From Acidobacteriota bacterium (GTDB lineage: Bacteria; Acidobacteriota; Terriglobia; Terriglobales; Acidobacteriaceae), in the NCBI GenBank assembly GCA_021780315.1, contig JAJXYY010000041.1, positions 1-64,000 on the forward strand: DNA of 64,000 nucleotides, read 5' to 3'. Under the pieces are notes generated by a model that saw nothing but the letters and a program-made list of their open reading frames with translations, was not told where the DNA came from and ran no database searches. The position numbers were made by a program, and so were the translations under genes. Positions 1-8,109 of this stretch are shown piece after piece (positions within the stretch are counted from its first letter, which is position 1; each line of letters starts with the position of its first letter).

Positions 1-124
<124 letters not shown>

Positions 125-1309
125 TTAGGCAGCCGGTTCAGTTTTTGTTTTTTGGGCCTCCTCTCTCATTACCATTTCAACGATCCTGGCATTCGCTGGA
201 CGGGTCACATTGAGCATCGAGCTGCGACCGTATTTGGTCGTCATCGCGATGTCGGCGTGGCGCATGAGCTTCTGCTGAACTTCCAGCGGCAGCCCGGACT
301 CGGACAGGTTCGCCCGGTAAGTGTGCCGGAAGGCGTGCCACCCAAGTTTGGGCAGTCCGATCTCTGGATCGCCGGCTGCCTTGTTGAGGTGCCGCTGGCG
401 CATGGTGTCGGCGTGGTACGGCATTCCGGTGTCGATGTTGCCGAAGAGCCAACCTTCGACCGGCGGTTCTGCCTCCTTCCATTGCTTCAGGACTTCGACC
501 AGTTGCGGATGGAGCGGTAGCTCGTCCTCGCTGGCGTCCGTCTTGGTGTGTTCGACGTGCCCGTTGACGACCGAACGCCGAATCTGGAGCTTGCCGCTTT
601 CCAGATCAACGTCCTCCCAACGAAGTCCCAGGATTTCGCTGACCCGAAGCCCAAGGCACATGGCTAACGTCACCATGACGCGGCAGTGGTGCGGCACCTT
701 CAGCAACAGCTTCTGGTACTTCTCCGTCGGCACCAATACGATCTTGCGAACGCGTTTCGACGCCCCCGGAATCTCGATGAGACTCATCGGATTCCGCTGG
801 ACCGTCAAGTACCGCCAGCGCATGGCACATTCGAACAGCCGGTGGAAGACCGCCTTCGTGTGCGCCTTGGACTTCGGGGCAAGAGGCCTTGGCTTCTCGT
901 CCTTGGTCCTCGGCGTCGTATGTAGGTTCTTGATCCACTGCTCGACGGACATCGGATCGGCTGCCATCTCGGCGACCAGCACCTCGGCCCAGTACGGTTT
1001 GATCCGATAGGTCACCATGGAACGCAGTGCCGAAGCAGTGGCGTGCCTCTCCGGCATCCCTTCCCGTAAGTAGCGGTCACACAGGTCGCCGAACGTTGCT
1101 CCGTCAAGGCGATTGTTGAGATTCGCCTTCACGTCGCCGAGAGCGAGTTGCGCCGCCGCCTTCGTTTTGTACTGGAGTACGGTTCCCAGAACGCGATATT
1201 TCAGGTTGCCGTCCTCCCGGTAACGGAACACCCAGACATCCGGCCCTTTCTTCCGGGTCTCCCGCTGTAAACAGCCATTCTGGTAGGTATTTCTTGCGCT
1301 TTTTGTCAT
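125..1309 (-). CDS. int: Tyrosine recombinase / integrase of the element
   Basis: A 394-residue site-specific recombinase that should integrate and excise the element at the adjacent tRNA-fMet. The catalytic set is complete: Arg222 in CLGLRVSEIL, Lys256 in HTKTDAS, His325 and Arg328 in HAFRH, His351 in MRHAD and nucleophile Tyr360. The N-terminal part holds an Arm-type DNA-binding region and a SAM-like core-binding domain. The gene points toward the tRNA and stops 48 bases from it. Its ATG overlaps the excisionase stop codon by four bases (ATGA), so the two are translationally coupled. Length is normal for phage and ICE integrases. Confidence 0.95.
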   Translation of the reverse strand: MTKSARNTYQNGCLQRETRKKGPDVWVFRYREDGNLKYRVLGTVLQYKTKAAAQLALGDVKANLNNRLDGATFGDLCDRYLREGMPERHATASALRSMVTYRIKPYWAEVLVAEMAADPMSVEQWIKNLHTTPRTKDEKPRPLAPKSKAHTKAVFHRLFECAMRWRYLTVQRNPMSLIEIPGASKRVRKIVLVPTEKYQKLLLKVPHHCRVMVTLAMCLGLRVSEILGLRWEDVDLESGKLQIRRSVVNGHVEHTKTDASEDELPLHPQLVEVLKQWKEAEPPVEGWLFGNIDTGMPYHADTMRQRHLNKAAGDPEIGLPKLGWHAFRHTYRANLSESGLPLEVQQKLMRHADIAMTTKYGRSSMLNVTRPANARIVEMVMREEAQKTKTEPAA

Positions 1310-1554
1310 GCCACTTCTCTCCCTTTCAGGTTGAGTAGCGGCTCAGATGATCTAACTGAAGATACCCCCTTCCCCATGTTGACTTCCAGCTCGGAAATGA
1401 GAAATCTCCAGCGCTTACGGACTCCATTCGTTACCGGGTGGGCCGGGATCTTCCCGTCCCGCGCCAACCGTTTTACGGTGATCGGAGAGCAGCGAAGAAA
1501 GTCTGCCGCCTCCACGGGTGTGACAAAGCGTTCGTGATCGGCTGGAATCATCAT
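1306..1554 (-). CDS. xis: Excisionase-like helix-turn-helix protein
   Basis: An 82-residue MerR/excisionase-type winged helix protein; the segment TPVEAADFLRCSPITVKRLA followed by a K.R.RF wing is the DNA-binding fold used by recombination directionality factors. The frame stays open further upstream, but that extension overlaps the anti-sigma gene in another frame and is not protein-like. The double ATG at 1554/1551 with GAGGTG just upstream is the better start. It overlaps int by four bases and should set the direction of recombination. A gap of about 160 bases separates it from the anti-sigma gene. Confidence 0.8.
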   Translation of the reverse strand: MMIPADHERFVTPVEAADFLRCSPITVKRLARDGKIPAHPVTNGVRKRWRFLISELEVNMGKGVSSVRSSEPLLNLKGREVA

Positions 1555-1717
1555 CCGCACCTCGCAGCTGGTCTCTGCGAGGCGACAGCGGTCTGGGGAT
1601 GCCACCTCGTCAGGATTCCAGAGTTCGCCAATGACGCATGGAAGTCCATTGAAAATTCGGGACGCTGGCATTTCCCCAGCAGAAACGCAGGGTGTCCGGG
1701 ACGATTGCTTTCGGCAG

Positions 1718-2038
1718 CTACTGCCCGTTGGGTGATCCTTTTGGCCGCGCTCCTGGAGGCTTAGAGGGCTGCGTGGCCGGAGCATTCTGGCTAGGTTCAC
1801 CTGTTTCCCGCAGCAGTTCATCGAGCGGCTTCCACTGTTTCGGTGCGGGCGGGTTCTCGCGGAGCAGAGATTCACGCAATGCGTCCAGAATCTCCGGCAG
1901 GGCTCGCCGTAGGCACTCCAACTCGGCTTTACAGTGGTCACAGCATCTCAGATGGTGCTCGATGGTCTGCTTTTCGGCGTCGGGTAGTTCGTCATCGAAA
2001 TACGCCAGGAACTGACTCTGGCTTGGGTGGTCATTCAT
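1718..2038 (-). CDS. Putative zinc-finger anti-sigma factor
   Basis: A 106-residue protein with an N-terminal zf-HC2-type anti-sigma domain: His-x3-Cys-x2-Cys appears in EHHLRCCDHC, followed by a leucine-rich helix. Its start overlaps the end of the ECF sigma gene by eight bases, the usual sigma/anti-sigma arrangement. No transmembrane helix follows; the C-terminal half is proline-rich and probably disordered, so it would be a soluble, possibly redox- or zinc-responsive anti-sigma factor. What it senses cannot be read from the sequence. Confidence 0.75.
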   Translation of the reverse strand: MNDHPSQSQFLAYFDDELPDAEKQTIEHHLRCCDHCKAELECLRRALPEILDALRESLLRENPPAPKQWKPLDELLRETGEPSQNAPATQPSKPPGARPKGSPNGQ

Positions 2039-2600
2039 TGGCTATGCTCCGTAGACGCGTGATCGCGCCTGAGAGCAGCTCGGAGACGGTGGACGGACTG
2101 ATTTGAAGCACCTGCGCGATGGCACGATATCGCAGCCCTTGAAGTCTCAGATGGATGGCTGCTTTCTGCATGTCTGACATGCGGGCCAACTGCGTATCAA
2201 CGCGCCGGATTCGCTGATTCTCAATAAGTACGTCTTCCGGTGTGGGCTGATTGGATTGGAGGCTTGCGAGCAATTCGGGAGACGCTTCGAGCGCAACATG
2301 TTTGAAGCGTCCCTCTCTTCTCCAGTGATTCACCGCACTCTTTGCTGCGACACTATAAATCCAGGCTCGTTCCGCTTCTATCATGGTTCCATTCGATAGC
2401 GCGATAAAGAACTGCACAAAGGCGTCCTGCGTCAGCTCCTGTGCGGTAGCTGACTCCAGTCCCCGAAATTGAAGAAAGCGATACACGGCATCCCGATTGG
2501 CCTCATAAAGAGCGGCAACCCGCCTCTGAATTGCAAGCGAGGAGCTATCGGTCAACGACAGACCGCTCCGGGAATCGTTGGGCATGCCAGCTTCGCTCAT
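2031..2600 (-). CDS. ECF-type RNA polymerase sigma factor
   Basis: A 189-residue sigma-70 family protein. Region 2 is visible as AQELTQDAFVQFFIAL and RAWIYSVAAKSAVNHWRR, and region 4 as the C-terminal helix-turn-helix LRLQGLRYRAIAQVLQISPS; region 3 is absent, as in ECF factors. It is cotranscribed and overlapped with a zinc-finger anti-sigma gene and lies upstream of xis and int on the same strand. That order suggests, but does not prove, that it controls excision. An alternative start at 2585 is possible. The promoter region is shared with a divergent LysR gene. Confidence 0.88.
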   Translation of the reverse strand: MSEAGMPNDSRSGLSLTDSSSLAIQRRVAALYEANRDAVYRFLQFRGLESATAQELTQDAFVQFFIALSNGTMIEAERAWIYSVAAKSAVNHWRREGRFKHVALEASPELLASLQSNQPTPEDVLIENQRIRRVDTQLARMSDMQKAAIHLRLQGLRYRAIAQVLQISPSTVSELLSGAITRLRSIANE

Positions 2601-2858
2601 CGTAGCGCCCTGACCTTGCAGCGATCATAAGCCCGACTTTGCTTGCCGGGAAGTGGCTGATCCTCTCTGTGTATGCGAACCGATACGTGACAGCCAATGA
2701 ACGCCTCCACTTTTTCTCCGAACAAATCCGGATTGGAAGCGACTAAGGAATGCGGCTGACGTTGTGTTGACACCACGCGCCCGGTCTTCCATCAGGGCGA
2801 TGTCACCCTGCACACATCAGCCTTCTTGTGCCCACAGAGCGCCCCTCGGGAGATGCCT

Positions 2859-3797
2859 ATGCACTCGTCGATTGATACCCGCTTACTCATGGCTGCCATC
2901 GTCCTCGCAGAGGAGTTGCATTACGGCCACGCCGCCCAAAAGCTCCACATCGCCGTTTCGACTCTGAGTAAACAGATCGCCCAGCTAGAGGACCGACTTG
3001 GGTTTACGCTCTTCGTCCGAAACTCCAAGGGAGTCGACCTCACGGACGCCGGACGTGCCTATGTCGAGGAGGCACGCGCCAGCATGTTGCACGCGGAGAA
3101 AGCCGTGAACGTCGCCCGTGCGGCCAATGATGGAAGAGAGCACATCATCGCTGCCGGGCACACGCCCTACATGGATCAAACGCTCACGCTCTTATTCCTG
3201 TCGATCCATCTGCCACTCTATCCCCGCATCAAGGTTCAACTGCACAGCGATTTCTCGTTCGAGCTCATCCATAGCGTCATGTCAGCAGAAATTAATATGG
3301 CGCTGGTCGCACAGCCTCCTGACAGCAGTGCGCTCACACTCAGTGAAATCAGCGAAGAGCCCCTGTATGCTGTCCTGCCAAGTGGTCATCCCTGCGAGGC
3401 CTTGCCAGAGGTTCCGTTGAAAGCTCTGGCCGACGACAACTGGGTGCTCTTCCTTAGGCGTCTCCATCCGCTTCTCTACGACAGCATCCTTCAGACTGCA
3501 AAGGAAGCTGGAGTGACACCGCGCGGGATTCACTACATCGTCACACCGGAAGAGGCCGCAAATCTTGTCAAAGAACATGCCGGAGTTGCTTTCCTAGCGA
3601 AGCCCGTCGCCGAAAGCAATGAGCAGCCAGGCATCACTATCCGGCCACTTGCGGATCATGCTCTGCGAATCAAGACGTACTTGGCGCTGAGGGCGAACGA
3701 GCCATCGCGCATGGTGAACGAGTTCGCTCGCGCTTTCCTGAGAAAATGTAAACCGCAGGAGCCCGTTGAGAAGCAACTGCGGCTACCCATCAAATGA
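2859..3797 (+). CDS. LysR-family transcriptional regulator
   Basis: A LysR-type regulator: N-terminal winged helix with HYGHAAQKLHIAVSTLSKQI and FVRNSKGVDLTDAG, then a type 2 periplasmic-binding-fold effector domain to the end. The start at 2859 is chosen because GGGAG lies six bases upstream; in-frame starts at 2826 and 2853 have poorer spacing. It is transcribed away from the ECF sigma gene. No obvious target gene is adjacent downstream, where a toxin-antitoxin pair begins after about 400 bases. The inducer is unknown. Confidence 0.88.
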   Translation: MHSSIDTRLLMAAIVLAEELHYGHAAQKLHIAVSTLSKQIAQLEDRLGFTLFVRNSKGVDLTDAGRAYVEEARASMLHAEKAVNVARAANDGREHIIAAGHTPYMDQTLTLLFLSIHLPLYPRIKVQLHSDFSFELIHSVMSAEINMALVAQPPDSSALTLSEISEEPLYAVLPSGHPCEALPEVPLKALADDNWVLFLRRLHPLLYDSILQTAKEAGVTPRGIHYIVTPEEAANLVKEHAGVAFLAKPVAESNEQPGITIRPLADHALRIKTYLALRANEPSRMVNEFARAFLRKCKPQEPVEKQLRLPIK

Positions 3798-3913
3798 ACG
3801 CCAGACAGTTGCGATCAACCAACTGTATCCGACACACACGGACATTCAGCTAAATGTACCAACAAGGCGCGCAATTTTTGGGGCGTACACGAATGCGGGG
3901 ATCGTTCCGTCCT

Positions 3914-3938
3914 AAACCCGCGACCTCTGCCGTGACAG
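3914..3938 (-). repeat. tRNA-Asp-like 3' fragment (copy 1)
   Basis: Read on the minus strand this looks like a tRNA from a CTGTCAC anticodon loop (GTC, Asp) through the 3' anticodon stem GGCAG, variable loop and T-stem GCGGG, after which similarity stops. Bases 3916-3932 recur inverted at 4136-4152, and 3922-3938 recur exactly at 39551-39567. It lacks D-arm and acceptor and cannot be a functional tRNA. Confidence 0.55.
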
Positions 3939-4033
3939 CTAACCCGTAACGCGTAACTTGTTGATACTAGGCGTAGCGGATGGCTCCCTGAGCGCCTTAT
4001 TGGACCCTCGGCAACGGTTATTGGCCCCTTATC

Positions 4034-4070
4034 GGACCCGCGACCTTTGCCCTGTAAACCTTTGCCCTGT
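4034..4070 (-). repeat. tRNA-like fragment with tandem 12-mer (copy 2)
   Basis: It contains GGACCCGCGACCT, shared in inverted form with copy 3 (4142-4154), and the 12-base unit CCTTTGCCCTGT twice (4044-4055 and 4059-4070) at a 15-base period. On the minus strand the order resembles an anticodon loop, GGGCAAAGG and a T-stem. Confidence 0.5.
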
Positions 4071-4134
4071 CCGTCAGTTTTCGCGAATTTCGGCCATTTT
4101 TACGCCCGAATTCGATGACGACTTCTTTCGCGGG

Positions 4135-4157
4135 ACGGCAGAGGTCGCGGGTCCAGA
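4135..4157 (+). repeat. tRNA-like fragment (copy 3, inverted relative to copy 1)
   Basis: Bases 4136-4152 are the exact reverse complement of 3916-3932 in copy 1, so the two form a 17-bp inverted repeat about 200 bases apart. It ends 12 bases before the toxin-antitoxin operator. Confidence 0.5.
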
Positions 4158-4169
4158 ATATGCGGAGTG

Positions 4170-4183
4170 GTACACTTGTGTAC
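4170..4183. promoter_or_regulatory. Palindromic operator of the toxin-antitoxin operon
   Basis: GTACAC-TT-GTGTAC is a perfect 6-bp inverted repeat with a 2-base centre, 23 bases upstream of the antitoxin ATG. A further TGGTAC half-site occurs at 4189. Type II antitoxins normally autoregulate through such sites, so this is the likely binding site of the antitoxin/toxin complex. Confidence 0.6.
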
Positions 4184-4206
4184 GCACTGGTACGCAAGGA
4201 GCAATT

Positions 4207-4470
4207 ATGGAAGCGGTGAAGGTTGGTATGAGAGAGTTCCGCGACAAGCTCGCCGCCTATCTTTTGGAATCGGACTCCCCTGTGGCCATCACTCGTCACG
4301 GCGACACGGTGGGCTACTTCATCCCTGCCCGACGCAAGCGCAGCGAGGCGGACAAGGACGCGCTCCGTGAGGCCGCTACTCGTTGGCAGGAAGTCTTAGA
4401 TGGCGGGGGGATTTCCGAGGAGGAAGCGGTAGCTGGCTTCAAGGATTGGCGGACTAGGCAGAAGCGATGA
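4207..4470 (+). CDS. Type II antitoxin, Phd/YefM-like
   Basis: An 87-residue antitoxin. The N-terminal VGMREFRDKLAAYLLE followed by SPVAITRHGDTVGYFIPA is the Phd/YefM fold that binds DNA as a dimer; the charged C-terminal part (KRSEADKDALREAA onward) should wrap the toxin. The start at 4207 is supported by AAGGAG five bases upstream; the frame extends to 3958 but that part crosses repeats and the operator. The stop overlaps the toxin start by four bases (ATGA), giving coupled translation. It probably represses its own promoter at 4170-4183. Confidence 0.85.
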   Translation: MEAVKVGMREFRDKLAAYLLESDSPVAITRHGDTVGYFIPARRKRSEADKDALREAATRWQEVLDGGGISEEEAVAGFKDWRTRQKR

Positions 4471-4892
4471 CAGACCAAAAGCGCCTTGTGCTCGACGCGA
4501 ACATTCTTCTCCGGGCCGTCTTCGGGATTCGTGTGCGTAACCTTCTCGAAACTTACGAAGATTCCGTATCGTTCTACGCCCCAGATATCTGTTTTGCGGA
4601 TGCGCGCAGATACATCCCCTCCATCTCAGAGAAACGCCGAATCGATTCTGGGCCCGGAATCTTGGTGCTAGATCATCTTTCGCGGCTGGTTGAAGTGGTG
4701 GACAGAGCTCTCTATGCGGAATGCGAGGCTTCTGCTCGCGAGCGCATGATCTCCCGTGATGAAGAGGACTGGCCAATTGTCGCGACATCACTTTTGTTGA
4801 AGTGTCCCGTCTGGACTGAAGATCGCGATTTTTTCGGAAGTGGCATCTCCACCTGGAGCACCGAAACGGTCAACTTGTACATCCGAGCCTGA
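4467..4892 (+). CDS. PIN-domain toxin (VapC-like RNase)
   Basis: A 141-residue PIN-domain protein, normal length for VapC toxins. The acidic metal-binding set is visible: Asp in LVLDANILLR near the N-terminus, the RDEEDWPIVATSLLL helix in the middle and TEDRDFFGSG near the C-terminus. Such toxins are Mg-dependent RNases that cleave tRNA or rRNA until neutralised by the antitoxin. It is translationally coupled to the Phd-like antitoxin. The RNA target cannot be predicted. On an ICE the pair probably serves element maintenance. Confidence 0.85.
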   Translation: MTDQKRLVLDANILLRAVFGIRVRNLLETYEDSVSFYAPDICFADARRYIPSISEKRRIDSGPGILVLDHLSRLVEVVDRALYAECEASARERMISRDEEDWPIVATSLLLKCPVWTEDRDFFGSGISTWSTETVNLYIRA

Positions 4893-4957
4893 TTTGCAAG
4901 TTTGGACAAAGTGCTATGTGCGTTGTCAATCCGACGCACTTCGCCGCTTTGCTGAGT

Positions 4958-5368
4958 TCACAACACTCTTTCCTTCTCCGTGATCGTCAAATCATTGATG
5001 CTTGCTTCCCGCCGTTGCATCAGGCCTGAAGGCGCGAACTCCCAAAGCTCGTTGCCGTACGAACGGAACCACTGACCGCTCCTGTCATGCCATTCATATT
5101 GAAACTTCACCGCCATGCGGTTGTTTCGGAAACCCCACAGCTCCTTCTTCAATTTATAGGCCAACTCACGGTCCCATTTCCGTTTCAAGAACTCCAGAAC
5201 GGCTGTACGGCCGGTGAGAAACTCCGTCCGGTTACGCCACTGTGTGTCCTCGGTGTAGGCCGCCACGACCCGTTCGGGGTCGCGAGTGTTCCAGAGATCC
5301 TCTGCAATCTGAACTTTCTGAGTGGCAAGTTCCGGGTCGGTGAACGGTGGTGCGATAACTATGCTCAT
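4958..5368 (-). CDS. NTF2-fold protein, DUF1348-like, shortened C-terminus
   Basis: A 136-residue protein of the DUF1348 branch of the NTF2/SnoaL-like cone fold, recognised from [31 protein letters not shown] and [15 protein letters not shown]. The function of the family is not established. Family members normally go on for about 20 more residues with a WPLG...DDHPGL tail after the REASIND segment; here the frame stops at EKERVL, so the end appears lost. The start overlaps the stop of the MOSC gene by four bases, so it is the last gene of a three-gene operon. Confidence 0.75.
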   Translation of the reverse strand: MSIVIAPPFTDPELATQKVQIAEDLWNTRDPERVVAAYTEDTQWRNRTEFLTGRTAVLEFLKRKWDRELAYKLKKELWGFRNNRMAVKFQYEWHDRSGQWFRSYGNELWEFAPSGLMQRREASINDLTITEKERVL

Positions 5369-6030
5369 GAGGAATGTCCTTTGGAGTTGGGGTGGAGAAA
5401 AATGGGGTCATTCAGATGGAGAACGCCGGGGCTTGCTACAGAGCAGTCGAGTGCGAGTTTGCCTTCAACTTCCCGCACGATCTTGCGCAAGACTTCAAGA
5501 TCTTGCTTAAGGGTGTCAGGCTCGAAGGTTGTCATCACGCATCGGGAACGCAAGTGCGCCACGTCGATGACGATCGTCCCCGACAGGAGACTTGCGCCGG
5601 GCCAACTCCTTTCGGCGTGGCCCAATACATCGCCGATCACGATGTTTGGGCGCAACCTTCGGAGATCCAAGTCCAACTCCCGAACGGCTCCATCCGTCGC
5701 CACAAGTAAGGGGAGTACATCAAAGCGCTCGGCACGGGTTCCAGCATCCACAAGTCGGATCGACTCCCCAACAGCGTTGCGCGTTAATGCGAGGGCTGCC
5801 GAACTGTTCCAAACGTGGCCTTCAATCAAGGTCGTACCATCCTCTGAAATCGAAGCTCGCAGGCCGAGGAGGTTGGGGTGCGTTCGGGCCGTAATAATTC
5901 GATCAAGCCTTTCAGACACAACGATGATGTTCCGGTCGCCCTCAATTCCAGTTCGATCCAATTTCACTTCAGCGACCTGTTCTCCACGCATACTCTTTAC
6001 TGGATAGCGCCAAAGTTCTTGTATATACAT
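5365..6030 (-). CDS. MOSC-domain protein
   Basis: A 221-residue protein with an N-terminal MOSC beta-barrel ([15 protein letters not shown], then GIEGDRN) and a C-terminal MOSC domain containing [12 protein letters not shown] and SRCVMTT. MOSC proteins carry sulfur or interact with the molybdenum cofactor, as in molybdenum cofactor sulfurases and YcbX/YiiM-type reductases. The start at 6030 has a perfect AGGAGGT six bases upstream; the frame is open to 6075 without support. It sits between a CMD-family gene and the NTF2-fold gene. A molybdopterin oxidoreductase is encoded at 11.8-13 kb; a link is speculative. Confidence 0.82.
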   Translation of the reverse strand: MYIQELWRYPVKSMRGEQVAEVKLDRTGIEGDRNIIVVSERLDRIITARTHPNLLGLRASISEDGTTLIEGHVWNSSAALALTRNAVGESIRLVDAGTRAERFDVLPLLVATDGAVRELDLDLRRLRPNIVIGDVLGHAERSWPGASLLSGTIVIDVAHLRSRCVMTTFEPDTLKQDLEVLRKIVREVEGKLALDCSVASPGVLHLNDPIFLHPNSKGHSS

Positions 6031-6082
6031 CCAAGCACCTCCTGGGCTCGCGTCCGCTTGTGTACCTGGTACCAAGAGTTAG

Positions 6083-6628
6083 CTAGGCAATTTCTGAATG
6101 GGAGACCTTTGGAAAGTCGATGTCCACGTCGGTGGCATTGTTGAAGTAGTTGGTGAATACATTCAGCGCAACATGTGCGACGATCTCGGCAATCTCTCCT
6201 TCGGAGAAACCTGCGCTTCGCGCGGTTGCGTGATCCGCTTCGCTGATCTCGCCCTTGGTATCGAGTATGCGCTTGGCGAAGGCCAGGGCCGCCGTTGTCT
6301 TTGGACTGGTACCCTTTCCCGTGCGGCTGGCGATGATCTCGTCGTGCTTCAGTCCGACCATCTTGCCGATTGCGGTATGTGCCGACAGGCAGTAATTACA
6401 GTGATTTTCCTGTGCCGTCAGCAGGGCAAGCTCTTCACGGATTTTCGCATCCAGCAAACCACTGGCAAGCGCGCCGCTAAAGCCTAGGTACGCTTCGAGA
6501 ACAACGGGCGAGGCGGCCATCACACGAGTCATGTTCGGCACGATACCGAGCTTACTTTTCACCACATCAAGCAGTTCCTTTTGTTTGCCTGATGCGTTCG
6601 ACGCTTCAACGGGGTGCAAACGAGACAT
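6083..6628 (-). CDS. Carboxymuconolactone decarboxylase / AhpD-like protein
   Basis: A 181-residue CMD-family protein with the redox motif HCNYCLSAH, the Cys-x2-Cys-x3-His of AhpD-type peroxidase-related proteins, and the family segment ELALLTAQENHC. It probably reduces peroxides or acts in thiol redox chemistry; a decarboxylase role is less likely with the Cys pair present. AAGGAGA precedes the ATG by seven bases. It is the first gene of the operon with the MOSC and NTF2-fold genes. The 335-base upstream gap holds an operator-like sequence shared with the hydrolase promoter at 20.2 kb. Confidence 0.85.
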   Translation of the reverse strand: MSRLHPVEASNASGKQKELLDVVKSKLGIVPNMTRVMAASPVVLEAYLGFSGALASGLLDAKIREELALLTAQENHCNYCLSAHTAIGKMVGLKHDEIIASRTGKGTSPKTTAALAFAKRILDTKGEISEADHATARSAGFSEGEIAEIVAHVALNVFTNYFNNATDVDIDFPKVSHSEIA

Positions 6629-6741
6629 GTTGGTTCTCCTTAGACAAGTACCTGTTGGGTCTCCTTAGTATCCTGCCGCATAAGAGTATGCGGGAGCCCA
6701 ACCGACAACCACCAACACGTTAGAACTTGGCAGGCAAGAAT

Positions 6742-6785
6742 AAAAGTTCCAAATGCTGAATGAATCGGTGAGTTTTTATCGCGAA
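6742..6785 (-). promoter_or_regulatory. Shared 44-bp upstream element (copy A)
   Basis: It matches the sequence at 20228-20271 at 33 of 44 positions, beginning with an identical 13-mer AAAAGTTCCAAAT and ending in CGAA. It lies 114 bases upstream of the CMD gene; the other copy is 70 bases upstream of an alpha/beta hydrolase, both before minus-strand genes. A common regulator binding site, perhaps for one of the LysR proteins, is the simplest explanation. Confidence 0.5.
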
Positions 6786-6963
6786 AGTTTCCTTCTATTT
6801 TTCACTCTGTATTGGCGACGTGAATTGATGGAGGAAGTGTGAGAAATTGTGCCTAAGAGAGAGAGACGGACGATGAGGCCAATCAACTCTGGCTCAGTCG
6901 CTTTAAACCGACGGCCTTGAGTAGCACTACACTCTTCACTGGGTTTCTCGTTACGATAGACCT

Positions 6964-8109
6964 ATGAACGCAACAAGAAAGCGCGCATTAGTTACGGGAG
7001 GGGCAGGGCTGATTGGCTCACATATCGTCGATCTCCTTCTACAACAAGGATGGCAGGTTCGTATCTTGGATAACCTCGAGCCGCAGACGCACAAGAATGG
7101 GAGGCCTGCGTGGATCCATCCTGAAGCCGAATTCATGCAAGGCAATGTGCAGGACTACCAGACGATGCTGGCCGCCCTGAGCGATATCGATGTGGTGTTT
7201 CATGAAGCAGCGTATGGCGGCTATATGCCGGAGATGGCGAAGTACGTTCTCGTGAACAGCTTCGGCACAGCGCAGATGTTGGAGATCATTCGTGATCACA
7301 AGCTACCCATACAAAAGGTGATTGTCGCTAGCTCGCAGGCTGTCTACAGCGAAGGCGCAGCGCAGTGCGAGGTTCATGGGCACGTTGTACCGTTCCTTCG
7401 CCCAACAGAGCAGCTACGGGACGGAGACTTTCAAGTGCACTGCCCCGTATGCGGCAGAGTGACCACTTCAATTCCTACACCGGAAGGAACGCCTGGAGGC
7501 GGTGAGACCGTCTATGCGCTGACCAAGGTCGATCAGGAACGACTTGTTCTGCTTTGGGGCAAGCAAACGGGAGTCCCTACAGTTGCGTTGCGCTACTCCT
7601 GCACCTACGGTCCGCGGCAATCGCTGTTCAACCCTTACACTGGCGTGATCGCGATCTTCTGTACCCGCCTCCTGAACGGGCTGCCACCGATCATGTACGA
7701 AGACGGAGGACAGACGCGCGATCTTTGTTTCGTCGAAGACATCGCACAAGCCAATCTTCTCGCTGCGACGACGGACAAGCTCGACGGCCTTCCCGTCAAT
7801 GTCGGCAGCGGAAGGGCGACAAGCGTGCGCGATCTGGCGGGCATCATCGCAGACCAACTCGGCGTGGCCATAGCGCCTGTAGCGCGTGGAGAGTTTCGAC
7901 CTGGAGAGATTCGCTCCCTTATCTCGGACATCTCCCGGATTAGGACTATCGGATACGAGCCCTGCGTGCGACTGGAAGAAGGTATCGCACGTTACATTGC
8001 GTGGATAAAGACCCAGGGAGCCGTCGAGGATTACTTCTCCAGGGCTGAGCAGGGGCTACGAGAAAAAGGCATCGTTCAAAACATTGCCAAGCCCTCAAGG
8101 TCGTCGTGA
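6964..8109 (+). CDS. NAD-dependent epimerase/dehydratase (extended SDR)
   Basis: A 381-residue GalE-like enzyme with an N-terminal Rossmann motif TGGAGLIGSH, DVVFHEAA, a SSQAVY segment and the catalytic YALTK around residue 180. It should epimerise or dehydrate a nucleotide sugar. An insertion around residues 125-165 carries CEVHGH and CPVCG, resembling a small zinc ribbon, which is uncommon in the family. It is convergent with the glycosyltransferase gene on the other strand, overlapping it by 15 bases, and probably supplies a sugar donor for that cluster. Confidence 0.88.
   Translation: MNATRKRALVTGGAGLIGSHIVDLLLQQGWQVRILDNLEPQTHKNGRPAWIHPEAEFMQGNVQDYQTMLAALSDIDVVFHEAAYGGYMPEMAKYVLVNSFGTAQMLEIIRDHKLPIQKVIVASSQAVYSEGAAQCEVHGHVVPFLRPTEQLRDGDFQVHCPVCGRVTTSIPTPEGTPGGGETVYALTKVDQERLVLLWGKQTGVPTVALRYSCTYGPRQSLFNPYTGVIAIFCTRLLNGLPPIMYEDGGQTRDLCFVEDIAQANLLAATTDKLDGLPVNVGSGRATSVRDLAGIIADQLGVAIAPVARGEFRPGEIRSLISDISRIRTIGYEPCVRLEEGIARYIAWIKTQGAVEDYFSRAEQGLREKGIVQNIAKPSRSS

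Larger units (their letters stand above)
3798..4206. other. Intergenic region with tRNA-like fragments and TA promoter
   Basis: No convincing gene lies between the LysR stop and the antitoxin start. The open frame that begins at 3958 is an in-frame extension of the antitoxin and runs through the repeats. The stretch holds three tRNA-like fragments (listed separately) and, at its right end, the palindromic operator and ribosome-binding site of the toxin-antitoxin operon. Confidence 0.6.

Noticed and set aside
1555..1941. In-frame upstream extension of the excisionase to 1941
   Set aside because: It overlaps the anti-sigma gene, has no protein-like pattern, and a double ATG with a good ribosome-binding site exists at 1554/1551.
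2625..2813. 62-codon frame on the minus strand before the LysR gene
   Set aside because: No ribosome-binding site, no motif, and it occupies the divergent promoter region.
3914..3938. A tRNA-Asp gene on the minus strand
   Set aside because: Only anticodon loop to T-stem is present; no D-arm, no acceptor stem, no complete T-arm.
3958..4206. In-frame upstream extension of the antitoxin
   Set aside because: It would pass through tRNA-like repeats and the operator; the AAGGAG-preceded ATG at 4207 matches the known antitoxin length.
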